DNA from: Hyphomicrobiales bacterium
GTDB lineage: Bacteria > Pseudomonadota > Alphaproteobacteria > Rhizobiales > Rhizobiaceae
DNA length: 64,000 nt
Assembly (NCBI GenBank): GCA_900472575.1
Contig: UCIV01000034.1
Location: 62,001 to 126,000, forward strand
Direction: 5' to 3'
The first letter of the stretch is position 1; each line of letters begins with the position of its first letter. The notes under the pieces are model-generated. The model did not search any database and was not told where the DNA came from. It saw only the letters and a program-made list of their open reading frames with translations. The translations under genes and the position numbers were made by a program. Of the stretch, positions 53,685 through 62,324 are shown one piece after another.

Positions 53685-54392
53685 TCACACAGTGCCGGAT
53701 AGGGCCGAAACGGGTGCGGCAAATCGCGAAAGGTAATCCGCCTTTGCTTCGTCGGTAGCGATCTGCCCCTTTTCGACATGCAGGATGCGATCTGCAATGC
53801 GGGCAATTTCCTCGCGGTCATGGGTTATCATGACCACGGTATTTGCATTTTCCTTATGCAGGTCAAGAAGAAGGGCGGACATTTGCAGACGCAGATCGGT
53901 GTCTAGCGCTGCGAAGGGTTCGTCCAGCAGGAGCACCGGCTTGTTGCGCAGCAAAGCCCGGGCAAATGCTGCCCGCTGTTTTTCTCCTCCCGATAGCGAG
54001 CCCGGCATGCGCTTGCCGAATCCGGCAAGACCAACACGCACCAAGGCGTTTTCGGCGCGGTCCCTGTCTTGCGGGGAAAGCCGCAAAGACGGGTTGAGGC
54101 CAAGCGCGACGTTGGTGAAGATGTCGAGATGGGCGAAGAGGTTGTGATCCTGGAAGACTACCGAGACCGGTCTTTCCGACGGGTGGCTCAAGGTCTGGTC
54201 GATTCCGGCGATAAGGATGTGGCCTGATTGCGGACGTTCGAAACCGGCAATCAGATTGAGCAGCGTCGATTTTCCTGCGCCCGACGGGCCGGCGATCGCG
54301 GTGACTGCGCCCGGTTCGATGCGGCAATCGAAAGCGAAACTCGTCTTGCCGAGCGTCAGCGCGACCTTGTCGAGGACGATGCCGTCATGCAT
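53685..54392 (-). CDS. thiQ: Thiamine ABC transporter ATP-binding protein
   Basis: This 235-residue ATPase powers import of thiamine, TMP and TPP. Walker A is GPSGAGKST, the signature LSGGEKQR and Walker B VLLLDEPFAALD. It starts inside the end of thiP (8-bp overlap) with AAGGAAAA upstream. It is the last gene of thiBPQ, under the TPP riboswitch at 57085-57176. Confidence 0.94.
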   Translation of the reverse strand: MHDGIVLDKVALTLGKTSFAFDCRIEPGAVTAIAGPSGAGKSTLLNLIAGFERPQSGHILIAGIDQTLSHPSERPVSVVFQDHNLFAHLDIFTNVALGLNPSLRLSPQDRDRAENALVRVGLAGFGKRMPGSLSGGEKQRAAFARALLRNKPVLLLDEPFAALDTDLRLQMSALLLDLHKENANTVVMITHDREEIARIADRILHVEKGQIATDEAKADYLSRFAAPVSALSGTV

Positions 54393-56004
54393 TCGCGTTT
54401 TCCTTTTTGCCCGCGGTGCCGAGTATGGTCAGGGCAAGGCAGATCACGCCGAGGATCAGCGCCAGCCCATCCGCATCATTTGTTCTGTAACTCGATAGCG
54501 TGCTGTAGACCAGCCAGGGCAGGGTGACGAGCTCGCTGGAGCCGAACAGGGCAACCGCACCGAGATCGCCGAGGGAAAGTGCCATAGCGAAGGAGAGGGC
54601 GGTGAGTATCGGGCGTGTCAGGACGGGGAGATCGATTAGCCGCCACTTGGCAGGGCCGCTGATGCCGAGTGAGGTGGCCAGCCGGGCGGTCTGATGGTGG
54701 TGGTCATCCAGTGCCGGTTCGAGCACCCGCACGGCGAAGGGCAATGCCATCAGAGCATTGATGAAGGCGACGAGAAAGGGGGCGAACGCTGCGACATTGC
54801 CGAATTGCCGAAGCACCAAAAACCAGCCGGTGCCGAGAATGATTGGCGGGACGACGAGCACAAGCGAGGATGTGCCGGCGAGCGAGGTCGATAGAAGCCG
54901 TGCAGCAATATTGGGATCACGCCGGTCCCTGATCGCCTGCCGCGCCGTGATGATGGCGAGCGATGCGGAGACGGCGATCACTGCGGCGGTTACGGCGATC
55001 ACAAGGCTTGTCGTGGCTGCCTGAATGAAGCGTGGTCCGTTGACGAGTTTCCAGAGATCCGCACGAAGGCCAGCGACCAAAACCGAGAAGAGCGGCGAGG
55101 CGACGAAGATGACGGCGACAGCAATGATGAGGCCATCCCACAGGCGGGATGCGGATGAGCGCCCGTCGAGGCGCAAGACCTTTCGGCCTGCGGTCCAGAC
55201 CGTATCGGTTGCCGCCGGCAGAAACGCGATGAGGCCGATCACGGCTGCGGTGAGGGCAATCTGCAGAAAGGCGAGTGCGACCGCGCGGGGCGGGTCGAAA
55301 TCGAAGCGCAGGGCATGGTAGATCGCCACTTCCAGCGTGGTTGCAGCCGGGCCGCCGCCGAGCACGAGGACTAGCGTGAAGCTGGTGGCGCAGAGCATGA
55401 AGATCAGCCCCGCGACGCCTGGCACGACACGCGCGAGCGCCGGCCATTCGACAAAGCGGAAGATCGAGAGCGGTTTCATGCCGAGGCTGGCCGACAGAAG
55501 CCAGTACTCCGCCGGCAGTCGCTCAAGTACGGCAAGCAGCAGGCGCACGGCAAGCGGGATATTGAAGAAAGTGTGGGCAAGCAGAATGCCGGAAAGGCCG
55601 TAGACGCTGACCGGGTGTTCCAGTCCGGCGGCAGTAAGCCAGCCGTTCAAAACTCCTTGCCTGCCCCAGACGCCGAGGAGGCCGAGCGCGCCGACGAGTG
55701 CCGGTAGGCCCATGGGCAAGGCCATGAGGCGAAGAATCCAGGCTCTGCCTGCAAAGCGGGGGCGGCGAGCCAGTGCCAGCGCTACCGGAATGGCGAAGGC
55801 AACCGACAGCAAGGTCGACAGGGCCGCCTGCCAAAGCGTGAAGCGCAGAATGCTCCAGGTATAGGCGGTGAAAAGCCGGGATGCCGATTGATCGCCATCC
55901 CAGGCCAGCAGCGTCGCGATCGCCGTGCCGACAAAGACTATGACGGCGGCAAGCACGACAAGGCCAGCAACGATGCCGCGTCGTCTTTCAGCAGTCGTCA
56001 GCAA
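54385..56004 (-). CDS. thiP: Thiamine ABC transporter permease
   Basis: This 539-residue inner-membrane protein has two fused permease halves and about 12 hydrophobic segments, each half with an EAA-type loop (SLGMKPLSIFRFVEWPAL and SLGISGPAKWRLIDLPVL). It forms the channel for ThiB-delivered thiamine. The only in-frame start near the end of thiB is TTG 56004, with GGGCGG further upstream. Confidence 0.93.
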   Translation of the reverse strand: MLTTAERRRGIVAGLVVLAAVIVFVGTAIATLLAWDGDQSASRLFTAYTWSILRFTLWQAALSTLLSVAFAIPVALALARRPRFAGRAWILRLMALPMGLPALVGALGLLGVWGRQGVLNGWLTAAGLEHPVSVYGLSGILLAHTFFNIPLAVRLLLAVLERLPAEYWLLSASLGMKPLSIFRFVEWPALARVVPGVAGLIFMLCATSFTLVLVLGGGPAATTLEVAIYHALRFDFDPPRAVALAFLQIALTAAVIGLIAFLPAATDTVWTAGRKVLRLDGRSSASRLWDGLIIAVAVIFVASPLFSVLVAGLRADLWKLVNGPRFIQAATTSLVIAVTAAVIAVSASLAIITARQAIRDRRDPNIAARLLSTSLAGTSSLVLVVPPIILGTGWFLVLRQFGNVAAFAPFLVAFINALMALPFAVRVLEPALDDHHHQTARLATSLGISGPAKWRLIDLPVLTRPILTALSFAMALSLGDLGAVALFGSSELVTLPWLVYSTLSSYRTNDADGLALILGVICLALTILGTAGKKENANA

Positions 56005-56031
56005 ATGCGATATTCCGCCCGTTTCGACATG

Positions 56032-57036
56032 TCACTTCTTGCTCATGGCGGTCAGCCATTCGTCGATCCAAGCCTGACGGTTCTTCGCAACCTCGTCGGA
56101 GCCGATCAGCAGCGTCTTTTCCGGCTTTACAAGCTTGTCGAAAGCCTCAGGCAGCGGGGCGGCGGCGGCTGGCATCATCCAATTGGTGGTCGGAATGATA
56201 TCCTGTGCGGCCGGCGATATCAGAAACGTCAGGAAGCTTTTCGCCAGATCCTTATCCCGGGCGTGTTTCAGCATGCCGGCGACTTCGATCTGGATGTAAT
56301 GGCCGTCCGAAAAACTTGCGGCCTGATAGCGGTCGTTTTTTTCCTCGACCATGTGATAGGCCGGCGAGGTTGTATAGGAGAGCACCATCGGCACTTCGCC
56401 CTTGGTGAACAGGCCATAAGCTTCCGACCAGCCGGGAGTGACGGTCAGAACCCGGTCCCTGAGTTTCGCCCAGGCTTCCGGCGCCTTGTCGCCATAGACG
56501 GACTTTACCCAGAGCAGAAGGCCGAGACCCGGCGTCGAGGTGCGCGGGTCCTGAATGGCGATCTTCTGCGAAGCGTCCCCCTCGATCAGATCTTTGAGGC
56601 TCTTCGGCGGGTTCTTGATCGTTTGCGTATCGTAGATGACGGCGAAGTGGCCGTAGTCATAGGGAATGAACGTGTCGTCTGCATAATTGCCGGGAACCTT
56701 GACGGCGCCTGCATCGACGCCGTTCGCCTCGAAAAGGCCGGTGGCTTTGGCTTCGGAGATCAGGCTGGTATCGAGGCCGAGCGCGATATCGGCTTCCGAT
56801 CCCGTACCTTCCAGCTTTAGACGGGTGAGAAGCGCCACGCCATCGGCAACGCCGACGAAATTGACGGTGCAGGCGCAGGTCTTTTCAAACTCGGCCTTGA
56901 TCTTCGGGCCGGGACCCCAGTCGGAGGTGAAGCTCTCATAGGTATAGACGGTGAGCGTCTTGTCCTGAGCTTCAGCAGCAAAAGGGGTAAAAAGCATGGC
57001 CGTGGCGGCCAGAAGAAAATTCGAAATCCCGCGCAT
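56032..57036 (-). CDS. thiB: Periplasmic thiamine-binding protein
   Basis: This 334-residue binding protein (TbpA) has a signal peptide cleaved near AEA-QDK (about 23-24), then LTVYTYESFTSDWGPGP, the ThiB N-terminal signature. It captures thiamine and its phosphates for ThiPQ. GAGGAGG lies upstream of the ATG. The TPP riboswitch is 49 bp before the start and should shut the operon off when TPP is plentiful. Confidence 0.95.
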   Translation of the reverse strand: MRGISNFLLAATAMLFTPFAAEAQDKTLTVYTYESFTSDWGPGPKIKAEFEKTCACTVNFVGVADGVALLTRLKLEGTGSEADIALGLDTSLISEAKATGLFEANGVDAGAVKVPGNYADDTFIPYDYGHFAVIYDTQTIKNPPKSLKDLIEGDASQKIAIQDPRTSTPGLGLLLWVKSVYGDKAPEAWAKLRDRVLTVTPGWSEAYGLFTKGEVPMVLSYTTSPAYHMVEEKNDRYQAASFSDGHYIQIEVAGMLKHARDKDLAKSFLTFLISPAAQDIIPTTNWMMPAAAAPLPEAFDKLVKPEKTLLIGSDEVAKNRQAWIDEWLTAMSKK

Positions 57037-57084
57037 CAGCGCCTCCTCAAAATGTCGATGTGGGGAATAGGCGCTGGTTGCGAG

Positions 57085-57176
57085 CCGTCTAATCCCTCCG
57101 CCGGTGTTAGCCGGATCAGGTTCCGCGGGTTGGCGTTTCGCCTCTCAGCCCAGCAGACGCAGGGCACCCCGTTAGA
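57085..57176 (-). ncRNA. TPP riboswitch (THI element) of thiBPQ
   Basis: Read on the minus strand, all conserved pieces appear in order: GGGGTGCC, GCTGAGAG, ACCC, GAACCTGATCCGG, TAACACCGG and GGAGGGA. The element ends about 49 bases before the thiB ATG. It binds thiamine pyrophosphate; in alphaproteobacteria it usually blocks translation initiation or causes early termination. Confidence 0.95.
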
Positions 57177-57247
57177 GCGTGCAAAGATTTACCGGTCTCG
57201 CTTCATGCTGGCAAGAGGGGCAACACAATCGTTCTCTCCATGAAAAT

Positions 57248-57382
57248 TCCCCTCTGGCCTGCCGGCCATCTCCGCCAAAAAGGGGGACAAAAAACCGCCG
57301 CACCCGCTTGTTTCCAATCGGGCATAAGCGACACGTCGAGGTTAGCCCTCCCCCTTGTGGGGATGGTTGGGAGGGGGCTTTT
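57248..57382. repeat. Rhizobial intergenic repeat with C/G-rich palindromes
   Basis: The stretch begins with CCCCTCTGGCCTGCCGGCCA, a pattern common in rhizobial intergenic repeats. It ends in an imperfect hairpin of CCCTCCC and GGGAGGG arms followed by TTTT (57344-57382). No gene fits here. It lies between the TPP riboswitch and the VOC gene. Confidence 0.5.
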
Positions 57383-57408
57383 ATCGGTGAGCCGCAATTG
57401 CCAGTGGA

Positions 57409-57804
57409 TCACCCACCGGACATGTCCATATACATGACTTCCCAGACATGGCCGTCGAGGTCCTGGAAGCTGCAGCCGTACATAGGGCCCATTTCCATGT
57501 TCGGCTTCCATTCGCCACCTCCTGCGGCAAGCGCCTTTGCCTTGAAGCCGTCAACCTCGTCGCGGCTCGATGCGGAAAGGCAGTTCAGCACCTCTTTCGT
57601 CTTCCTGGCGTCGGAGATATCGCCATTGATGAACATGCGGAACTTGTCGTGGGTGAGAAGCATCACGTAGATCTGCTCGCTGACGACCATGCAACTTGCG
57701 GTGTCATCGGAAAAATCGGGGTTCTTGTTGAAGCCCAGCGCCGTGTAAAACGCCGTTGAAGCCTGAAGATCCGCCACCGGCAGGTTCACGAAAATCATCC
57801 GCAT
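57409..57804 (-). CDS. VOC-family protein (glyoxalase/bleomycin-resistance fold)
   Basis: This 131-residue protein has the two beta-alpha-beta-beta-beta units of the vicinal-oxygen-chelate fold: MIFVNLPVADLQASTAFYTALGF at the start and FQDLDGHVWEVMYMD at the end. It could be a lactoylglutathione-lyase-like or antibiotic-binding protein; the substrate is unknown. AAGGAGG precedes the ATG. Confidence 0.88.
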   Translation of the reverse strand: MRMIFVNLPVADLQASTAFYTALGFNKNPDFSDDTASCMVVSEQIYVMLLTHDKFRMFINGDISDARKTKEVLNCLSASSRDEVDGFKAKALAAGGGEWKPNMEMGPMYGCSFQDLDGHVWEVMYMDMSGG

Positions 57805-57905
57805 GTCGCGATTCCTCCTTGATTATGGACGCCATCAGCTGGCGCCCTTCCTCCAAGGACGAAAGATGCGGCACGGATTCGACAAGTCCATGCCGGAATT
57901 TTGAC

Positions 57906-58358
57906 TCAGTTTGCGTTTCCGCGAAAAACCTTGAGTTCGCGGGGAACGATGGCCATGCCGCCGAGGCGGTTGGCGATCGCATAACCGATCGTCTGTTCGA
58001 CTACTTCAGGCATGACGGGTTTAGTCAGAACGCCGAGTGTTCCTTCTACGCCATCCGCGATATCTTCCGGATTGCCGGTCATGAATACGACCGTGAGGCC
58101 ATATTGTTCGGCAAGTTCGCGGCCGATTTCCGGTCCCGTCCGGCCATCGGCGAGATTGACATCGACGAGCGCGATATCCGCATGGGCTGCGAGCGAAAGT
58201 GCATGCTTGCGGGCATTCGCCAGCCCCACCACCTTCAGGCCCATGTTCTCGATCGTGTCGGCCACGTCGAGCGCAATCAGAAACTCATCCTCGATAATCA
58301 ATACGCGCTGATTCATCGCCTCATTTGCCAGCCGACGACGCGATACACTTGTCAGCAT
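57906..58358 (-). CDS. Single-domain response regulator
   Basis: This 150-residue protein is just a receiver domain with a short N-terminal tail. The acidic pair E23-D24, phospho-acceptor D66 (ALVDVNLADG), T94 and K113 are all present. There is no DNA-binding or enzyme output, so it may relay phosphate or bind a partner, as single-domain regulators near histidine kinases of the HWE type do. GGAG lies upstream of ATG 58358; the frame is open to 58460. No kinase gene is nearby. Confidence 0.85.
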   Translation of the reverse strand: MLTSVSRRRLANEAMNQRVLIIEDEFLIALDVADTIENMGLKVVGLANARKHALSLAAHADIALVDVNLADGRTGPEIGRELAEQYGLTVVFMTGNPEDIADGVEGTLGVLTKPVMPEVVEQTIGYAIANRLGGMAIVPRELKVFRGNAN

Positions 58359-58529
58359 TGGACATCTCCAGAGTTCATCTCGGTTTTGCCAGTTGCATGT
58401 TTTAGCAACCTGACACGCACCAAACGCGATGAATGTCTGGATTGTTCCGGGGCGAGACACTGATTTTCTTGATTAAATATTTGTTAAGGCTAACAAATAT
58501 TTAATTTTCGGATGCCTGTCGCATCGTGC

Positions 58530-60356
58530 TCAACCCTCGATTTCCTCGCGCAACATTTCCAGCTCCAGCCATTCCTCCTCCATTTGGGTCAGCTTTTCGC
58601 GCAGCTTTTCCATCTCGGCAGCCAACTTGTTGAAGCTTGCCGGGTCCTTGGTGAAGAGGTTGGGATCGGCCATCTTCTTTTCTCGCAGAGCGATCTCGGC
58701 TTCGGCCTTTTCCATTTCCTTGGGAATATTCTCCAGCGCGAACTTCTGCTTGTAGGAGAGCTTTCCCTTGGCTCTGGGTGCGTCGGAGGAAGAGGCTGCG
58801 TTTTCGGCCTTCGGCTTTTCGGCTGCTTTCTCCGCCTTTTTCCGCTCTTCCTGCGCGCCCTTGCGCTGCGCCAGCATGTCGGTGTAGCCGCCGGCATATT
58901 CGATCCAGCGGCCATCGGGCGCATCCGGGGTGGCCGGGGCGATAGTCGAGGTCACGGTCCGGTCGAGGAAGTCACGGTCGTGGCTGACGAGGATGACGGT
59001 GCCGTTATAGCCAGCGACGATTTCCTGCAGCAGGTCCAGCGTCTCGATGTCGAGATCATTGGTCGGTTCGTCGAGGATCAAGAGGTTCGAAGGCCTTGCC
59101 AGCATGCGGGCCAGCATCAGACGGGCGCGCTCGCCACCCGACAGGTTCTTGATCGGCGTGCGGATCTGTTCAGGCTGGAACAGGAAATCCTTCATGTAAC
59201 CGGCAACATGGCGCTGTTCGCCGTTGACCAGCAGGGTCTCGCCGCGACCATCGGTCAGATAATGGGACAGGGTATCCTCGGGATCGAGGTCCTCGCGCTT
59301 CTGGTCGAGGGTTGCGATTTCCAGGTTCGTGCCGAGCTTGACCCAGCCGCTGTCGGGCTCCAGCTGGCCGGTCAGCATCTTCAGGAGCGTTGTCTTGCCG
59401 GCGCCGTTCGGGCCGACCAGACCGATGCGGTCACCGCGATGCACGCGGATGGAGAAGGGCGCCACGATTGTGCGCTCCTCGTATGCCTTTGTGATGTTTT
59501 CGGCTTCAACGACCAGCTTGCCGGACTCGCGACCCTCGGCAACCGAGGCCTGAACGCTGCCCTGCGGTCCGTTATGGCCGCGATAGGCGGCGCGCATTGC
59601 CTGCAATTCGCCAACACGGCGCATGTTGCGCTTGCGTCGTGCGGTAACGCCGTAGCGCATCCAGTGCTCTTCGCGCTCGATCGCCTTGCCGAGCTTGTGC
59701 TGTTCGATCTCTTCCTCTTCGAGAACCTGATCACGCCAGGCTTCGAAATGGCCGAAGCCGCGAGACAGCCTTCGGGCGGTGCCGCGATCGATCCAGACCG
59801 TGGCGTTGGAGACCTTTTCAAGAAAACGACGGTCGTGGCTGATGACGACAAGTGCGCTGCGCGTCTTGCGCAACTCGTCTTCCAGCCATTCGATGGTCGG
59901 CAGGTCGAGATGGTTGGTCGGTTCGTCGAGCAGAAGGATATCGGGTTCCGGTGCCATGACACGGGCAAGTGCTGCACGGCGCGCTTCGCCGCCGGACAGC
60001 CGGTTCGGATCTTCTTCGCCGGTCAGGCCCAGATGTTCGAGCAGATAGGTGACACGATAGGGATCGTCGCCCGGACCGAGGCCCGCTTCGGCATAGGCCT
60101 GCACGGTCGAATACCCGGCGAAATCGGGAGCCTGTTCGAGATAACGGATCGTCGCAGATGGATGACGGAAAACTTCGCCCGACTGCGCCTCGACCATGCC
60201 GGCCGCGATCTTCATAAGTGTCGACTTGCCAGAGCCGTTGCGGCCGACGAGGCAGATGCGGTCACCCGGTTCCACCTGCAGGCCTGCGCCGTTCAGCAAC
60301 GGCGCGCCGCCGAAGCTCAGGAAGATGTCGTCAAGCTTGAGAATGGGAGGTGCCAT
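58530..60356 (-). CDS. uup: ABC-F family ATPase (Uup type)
   Basis: This 608-residue soluble protein has two ABC domains with Walker A motifs GRNGSGKST and GPNGAGKTT, and signatures LSGGEARR and LSGGERAR. A linker lies between them and a charged coiled coil forms the last 80 residues or so. Uup-type ABC-F proteins bind the ribosome or DNA; they do not transport. It starts 9 bp after the thiamine pyrophosphokinase gene and is probably co-transcribed with it. Confidence 0.9.
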   Translation of the reverse strand: MAPPILKLDDIFLSFGGAPLLNGAGLQVEPGDRICLVGRNGSGKSTLMKIAAGMVEAQSGEVFRHPSATIRYLEQAPDFAGYSTVQAYAEAGLGPGDDPYRVTYLLEHLGLTGEEDPNRLSGGEARRAALARVMAPEPDILLLDEPTNHLDLPTIEWLEDELRKTRSALVVISHDRRFLEKVSNATVWIDRGTARRLSRGFGHFEAWRDQVLEEEEIEQHKLGKAIEREEHWMRYGVTARRKRNMRRVGELQAMRAAYRGHNGPQGSVQASVAEGRESGKLVVEAENITKAYEERTIVAPFSIRVHRGDRIGLVGPNGAGKTTLLKMLTGQLEPDSGWVKLGTNLEIATLDQKREDLDPEDTLSHYLTDGRGETLLVNGEQRHVAGYMKDFLFQPEQIRTPIKNLSGGERARLMLARMLARPSNLLILDEPTNDLDIETLDLLQEIVAGYNGTVILVSHDRDFLDRTVTSTIAPATPDAPDGRWIEYAGGYTDMLAQRKGAQEERKKAEKAAEKPKAENAASSSDAPRAKGKLSYKQKFALENIPKEMEKAEAEIALREKKMADPNLFTKDPASFNKLAAEMEKLREKLTQMEEEWLELEMLREEIEG

Positions 60357-60365
60357 GAGGACCGT

Positions 60366-61022
60366 TTATGCTCCGGAAAAATCGTGGGGACGGGCAAGGA
60401 TCATCGCCTTGCCGCTCTTTAGATGGAATTCGACCGGCCCTTCCGCAACATTCGAAACCGTGCGGGATGAACCGAAAGGCAGCGAGAAATCCTTTAAGGG
60501 ATATCTTGCGCCCAAAATGTCGAGGCCCGACAGGGCGGAAAAGCCGAGGACGGAAAACAGCGCGTCCTTGGGGAGGTCGATCGCTTTTTTGCCCGGCAGA
60601 AAGGGAATGGCCTCTTCATCACCCGAGGCGAGAAGTATGTCGAAGCCGCGTTCGGCAAGGCTCATGGCAAGCAGAAGATGCTGCAGCGCGTGGTCGGAAC
60701 GCTCGCCGCCAAGTGCGCCGATCAGGATCAGACGCTTTGCGCCGCGTTCGATCGCCTCGGCCGTGGCAATCTCGCCATCGGTCTCGTTCTTAGCCAGTGG
60801 ATAAGTCTTTCGCTCCACCTCGGGAAAACGGGCGATCAGGTCTTCGTCGGAAGAGTCGAAGTCGCCGACCCAGAGTTCCGGTATCACACCAAGCCCGGCC
60901 GCGTGGCGCATGCCACTATCTGCGGCAATCACACGGCTTCCCGCGATCGCATGTCTGACGCGATCGGTGACGACAAGATTGCCGCCAAGCAGGATTGTGA
61001 AGGTCGAATTGGCCATGGGCAT
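60366..61022 (-). CDS. thiN: Thiamine diphosphokinase
   Basis: This 218-residue enzyme pyrophosphorylates thiamine to TPP with ATP. Motifs are AADSGMRHA, VGDFDSSD, NETDGEIA and GALGGERSDHALQ, followed by a C-terminal beta domain with the thiamine-binding SNVAEG. It would convert thiamine imported by ThiBPQ, encoded 3.3 kb downstream on the same strand. ATG 61022 or 61016 may be the start; no clear RBS or second riboswitch was seen. Confidence 0.92.
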   Translation of the reverse strand: MPMANSTFTILLGGNLVVTDRVRHAIAGSRVIAADSGMRHAAGLGVIPELWVGDFDSSDEDLIARFPEVERKTYPLAKNETDGEIATAEAIERGAKRLILIGALGGERSDHALQHLLLAMSLAERGFDILLASGDEEAIPFLPGKKAIDLPKDALFSVLGFSALSGLDILGARYPLKDFSLPFGSSRTVSNVAEGPVEFHLKSGKAMILARPHDFSGA

Positions 61023-61152
61023 TGCCCATAGCGCAAAGGGTAGCGGAAGGGAAACAGTGCATATGCCTATTTCGGTCGCGCCATGGTGGCGTCAGGTCAA
61101 ATTTGCTCCCATTGACGGAGGCTCTCGCAAGGATTATCTGATAAACCGAACT

Positions 61153-61208
61153 TCCGTGGTGATTTGGCCGGCCGGCTTGCAGCCACGTTAAAAAAGTCGC
61201 TAAAGGGC
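61153..61208 (+). ncRNA. SAM-II riboswitch (metA element)
   Basis: The SAM-II consensus is seen in full: CGTGGTGATTTG, a GC-rich stem, CTTGCAGCCACGTTAAA, then AAG and GCTAAAGG. CGTGG (61155-61159) pairs with CCACG. It lies about 78 bases upstream of the metA start and should bind S-adenosylmethionine and lower metA expression. Confidence 0.93.
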
Positions 61209-61285
61209 CGCGAGAAGTTAGACTTCACTTCCCACGGGCCGGTTGCGATTTTTCGTTGCCGGCTTTTTGTTTGTGGGGCCTTACT

Positions 61286-62206
61286 ATGCCGATCAAGATT
61301 CCCGATACGCTTCCAGCGTTTACCACCCTCGTTTCCGAGGGCGTGCGCGTCATGACCGAAACGGTCGCCGTGCGCCAGGACATTCGTCCGCTGCAGATCG
61401 GACTTCTCAACCTTATGCCGAACAAGATCAAGACCGAGGTGCAGATGGCGCGCCTGGTCGGCGCTTCGCCGCTGCAGGTGGAGTTTTCGCTGATAAGGCT
61501 CGGCACGCACAAGGCGAAGAATACGTCCGAGGAACATCTGCTCTCCTTCTATCACACCTGGGAAGAGGTGAAGGACCGCAAGTTCGACGGGTTCATCATC
61601 ACCGGCGCGCCGGTGGAGCAGATGGACTACGAGGATGTGAGCTATTGGGACGAGATGCGCCAGATTTTTGACTGGACGACGACCAATGTGCATTCGACGA
61701 TGAATGTCTGCTGGGGCGCGATGGCGGCGATCTACCATTTTCACGACGTGCCGAAACATGCACTCACTGAAAAGGCTTTCGGCGTTTACCGTCACCGCAA
61801 TCTCGCGCCGGCCTCGGTTTATCTCAACGGCTTTTCCGATGATTTCCAGGTGCCGGTGTCACGTTGGACAGAGGTGCGTCGCGAGGATGTCGAGAAGAAG
61901 TCCGATCTGGAAATCCTGATGGAATCCGACGAGATGGGCCTTTGCCTCGTGCATGAGAAGAAAGGTAACCGTCTCTACATGTTCAACCACGTCGAATATG
62001 ATTCCACCTCGCTGGCGGACGAATATTTTCGCGACGTGAATGCCGGTATCCCGATCAAGATGCCGCATGACTATTTTCCGCATAACGACGATACGCTGAC
62101 GCCGCAGAACCGGTGGCGCAGTCATGCGCATCTTCTATTCGGAAACTGGATCAACGAGATGTACCAGACGACCCATTACGACATGGACAAGATTGGCACC
62201 GAATAG
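61286..62206 (+). CDS. metA: Homoserine O-acyltransferase MetA (predicted acetyl-CoA specific)
   Basis: This 306-residue enzyme acylates homoserine, the first committed step of methionine synthesis. The catalytic triad is C142 (NVCWGA), H235 and E237 (FNHVEY). Position 111 is Glu (ITGAPVE); in this family Glu111 goes with acetyl-CoA and Gly111, as in E. coli, with succinyl-CoA. It is therefore likely an acetyltransferase despite its usual name. The SAM-II riboswitch lies upstream. The start at 61286 gives the family N-terminus MPIKIPD; the frame extends to 61256. Confidence 0.95.
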   Translation: MPIKIPDTLPAFTTLVSEGVRVMTETVAVRQDIRPLQIGLLNLMPNKIKTEVQMARLVGASPLQVEFSLIRLGTHKAKNTSEEHLLSFYHTWEEVKDRKFDGFIITGAPVEQMDYEDVSYWDEMRQIFDWTTTNVHSTMNVCWGAMAAIYHFHDVPKHALTEKAFGVYRHRNLAPASVYLNGFSDDFQVPVSRWTEVRREDVEKKSDLEILMESDEMGLCLVHEKKGNRLYMFNHVEYDSTSLADEYFRDVNAGIPIKMPHDYFPHNDDTLTPQNRWRSHAHLLFGNWINEMYQTTHYDMDKIGTE

Positions 62207-62227
62207 GCGCTTGGTGTGGCTTCTGGG

Positions 62228-62250
62228 GCGGCGTCGGGAAAAGACGCCGC
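62228..62250 (+). terminator. Hairpin after metA
   Basis: GCGGCGTC/GACGCCGC (62228-62235 with 62243-62250) forms a perfect 8-bp stem with a 7-base loop, 21 bp after the metA stop. No T run follows, so termination is uncertain. Confidence 0.45.
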
Positions 62251-62324
62251 GCGTCGCCGTTTCCCATTGCGGGACCTTGCCAAATCGCGCAGTTTGCCGC
62301 CGATAAAAACGGCGGAGGAAACTC

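Noticed and set aside
58512..60422. Open frame of 636 codons antisense to uup
   Set aside because: The composition is that of a shadow frame, and uup has complete ABC-F motifs on the minus strand.
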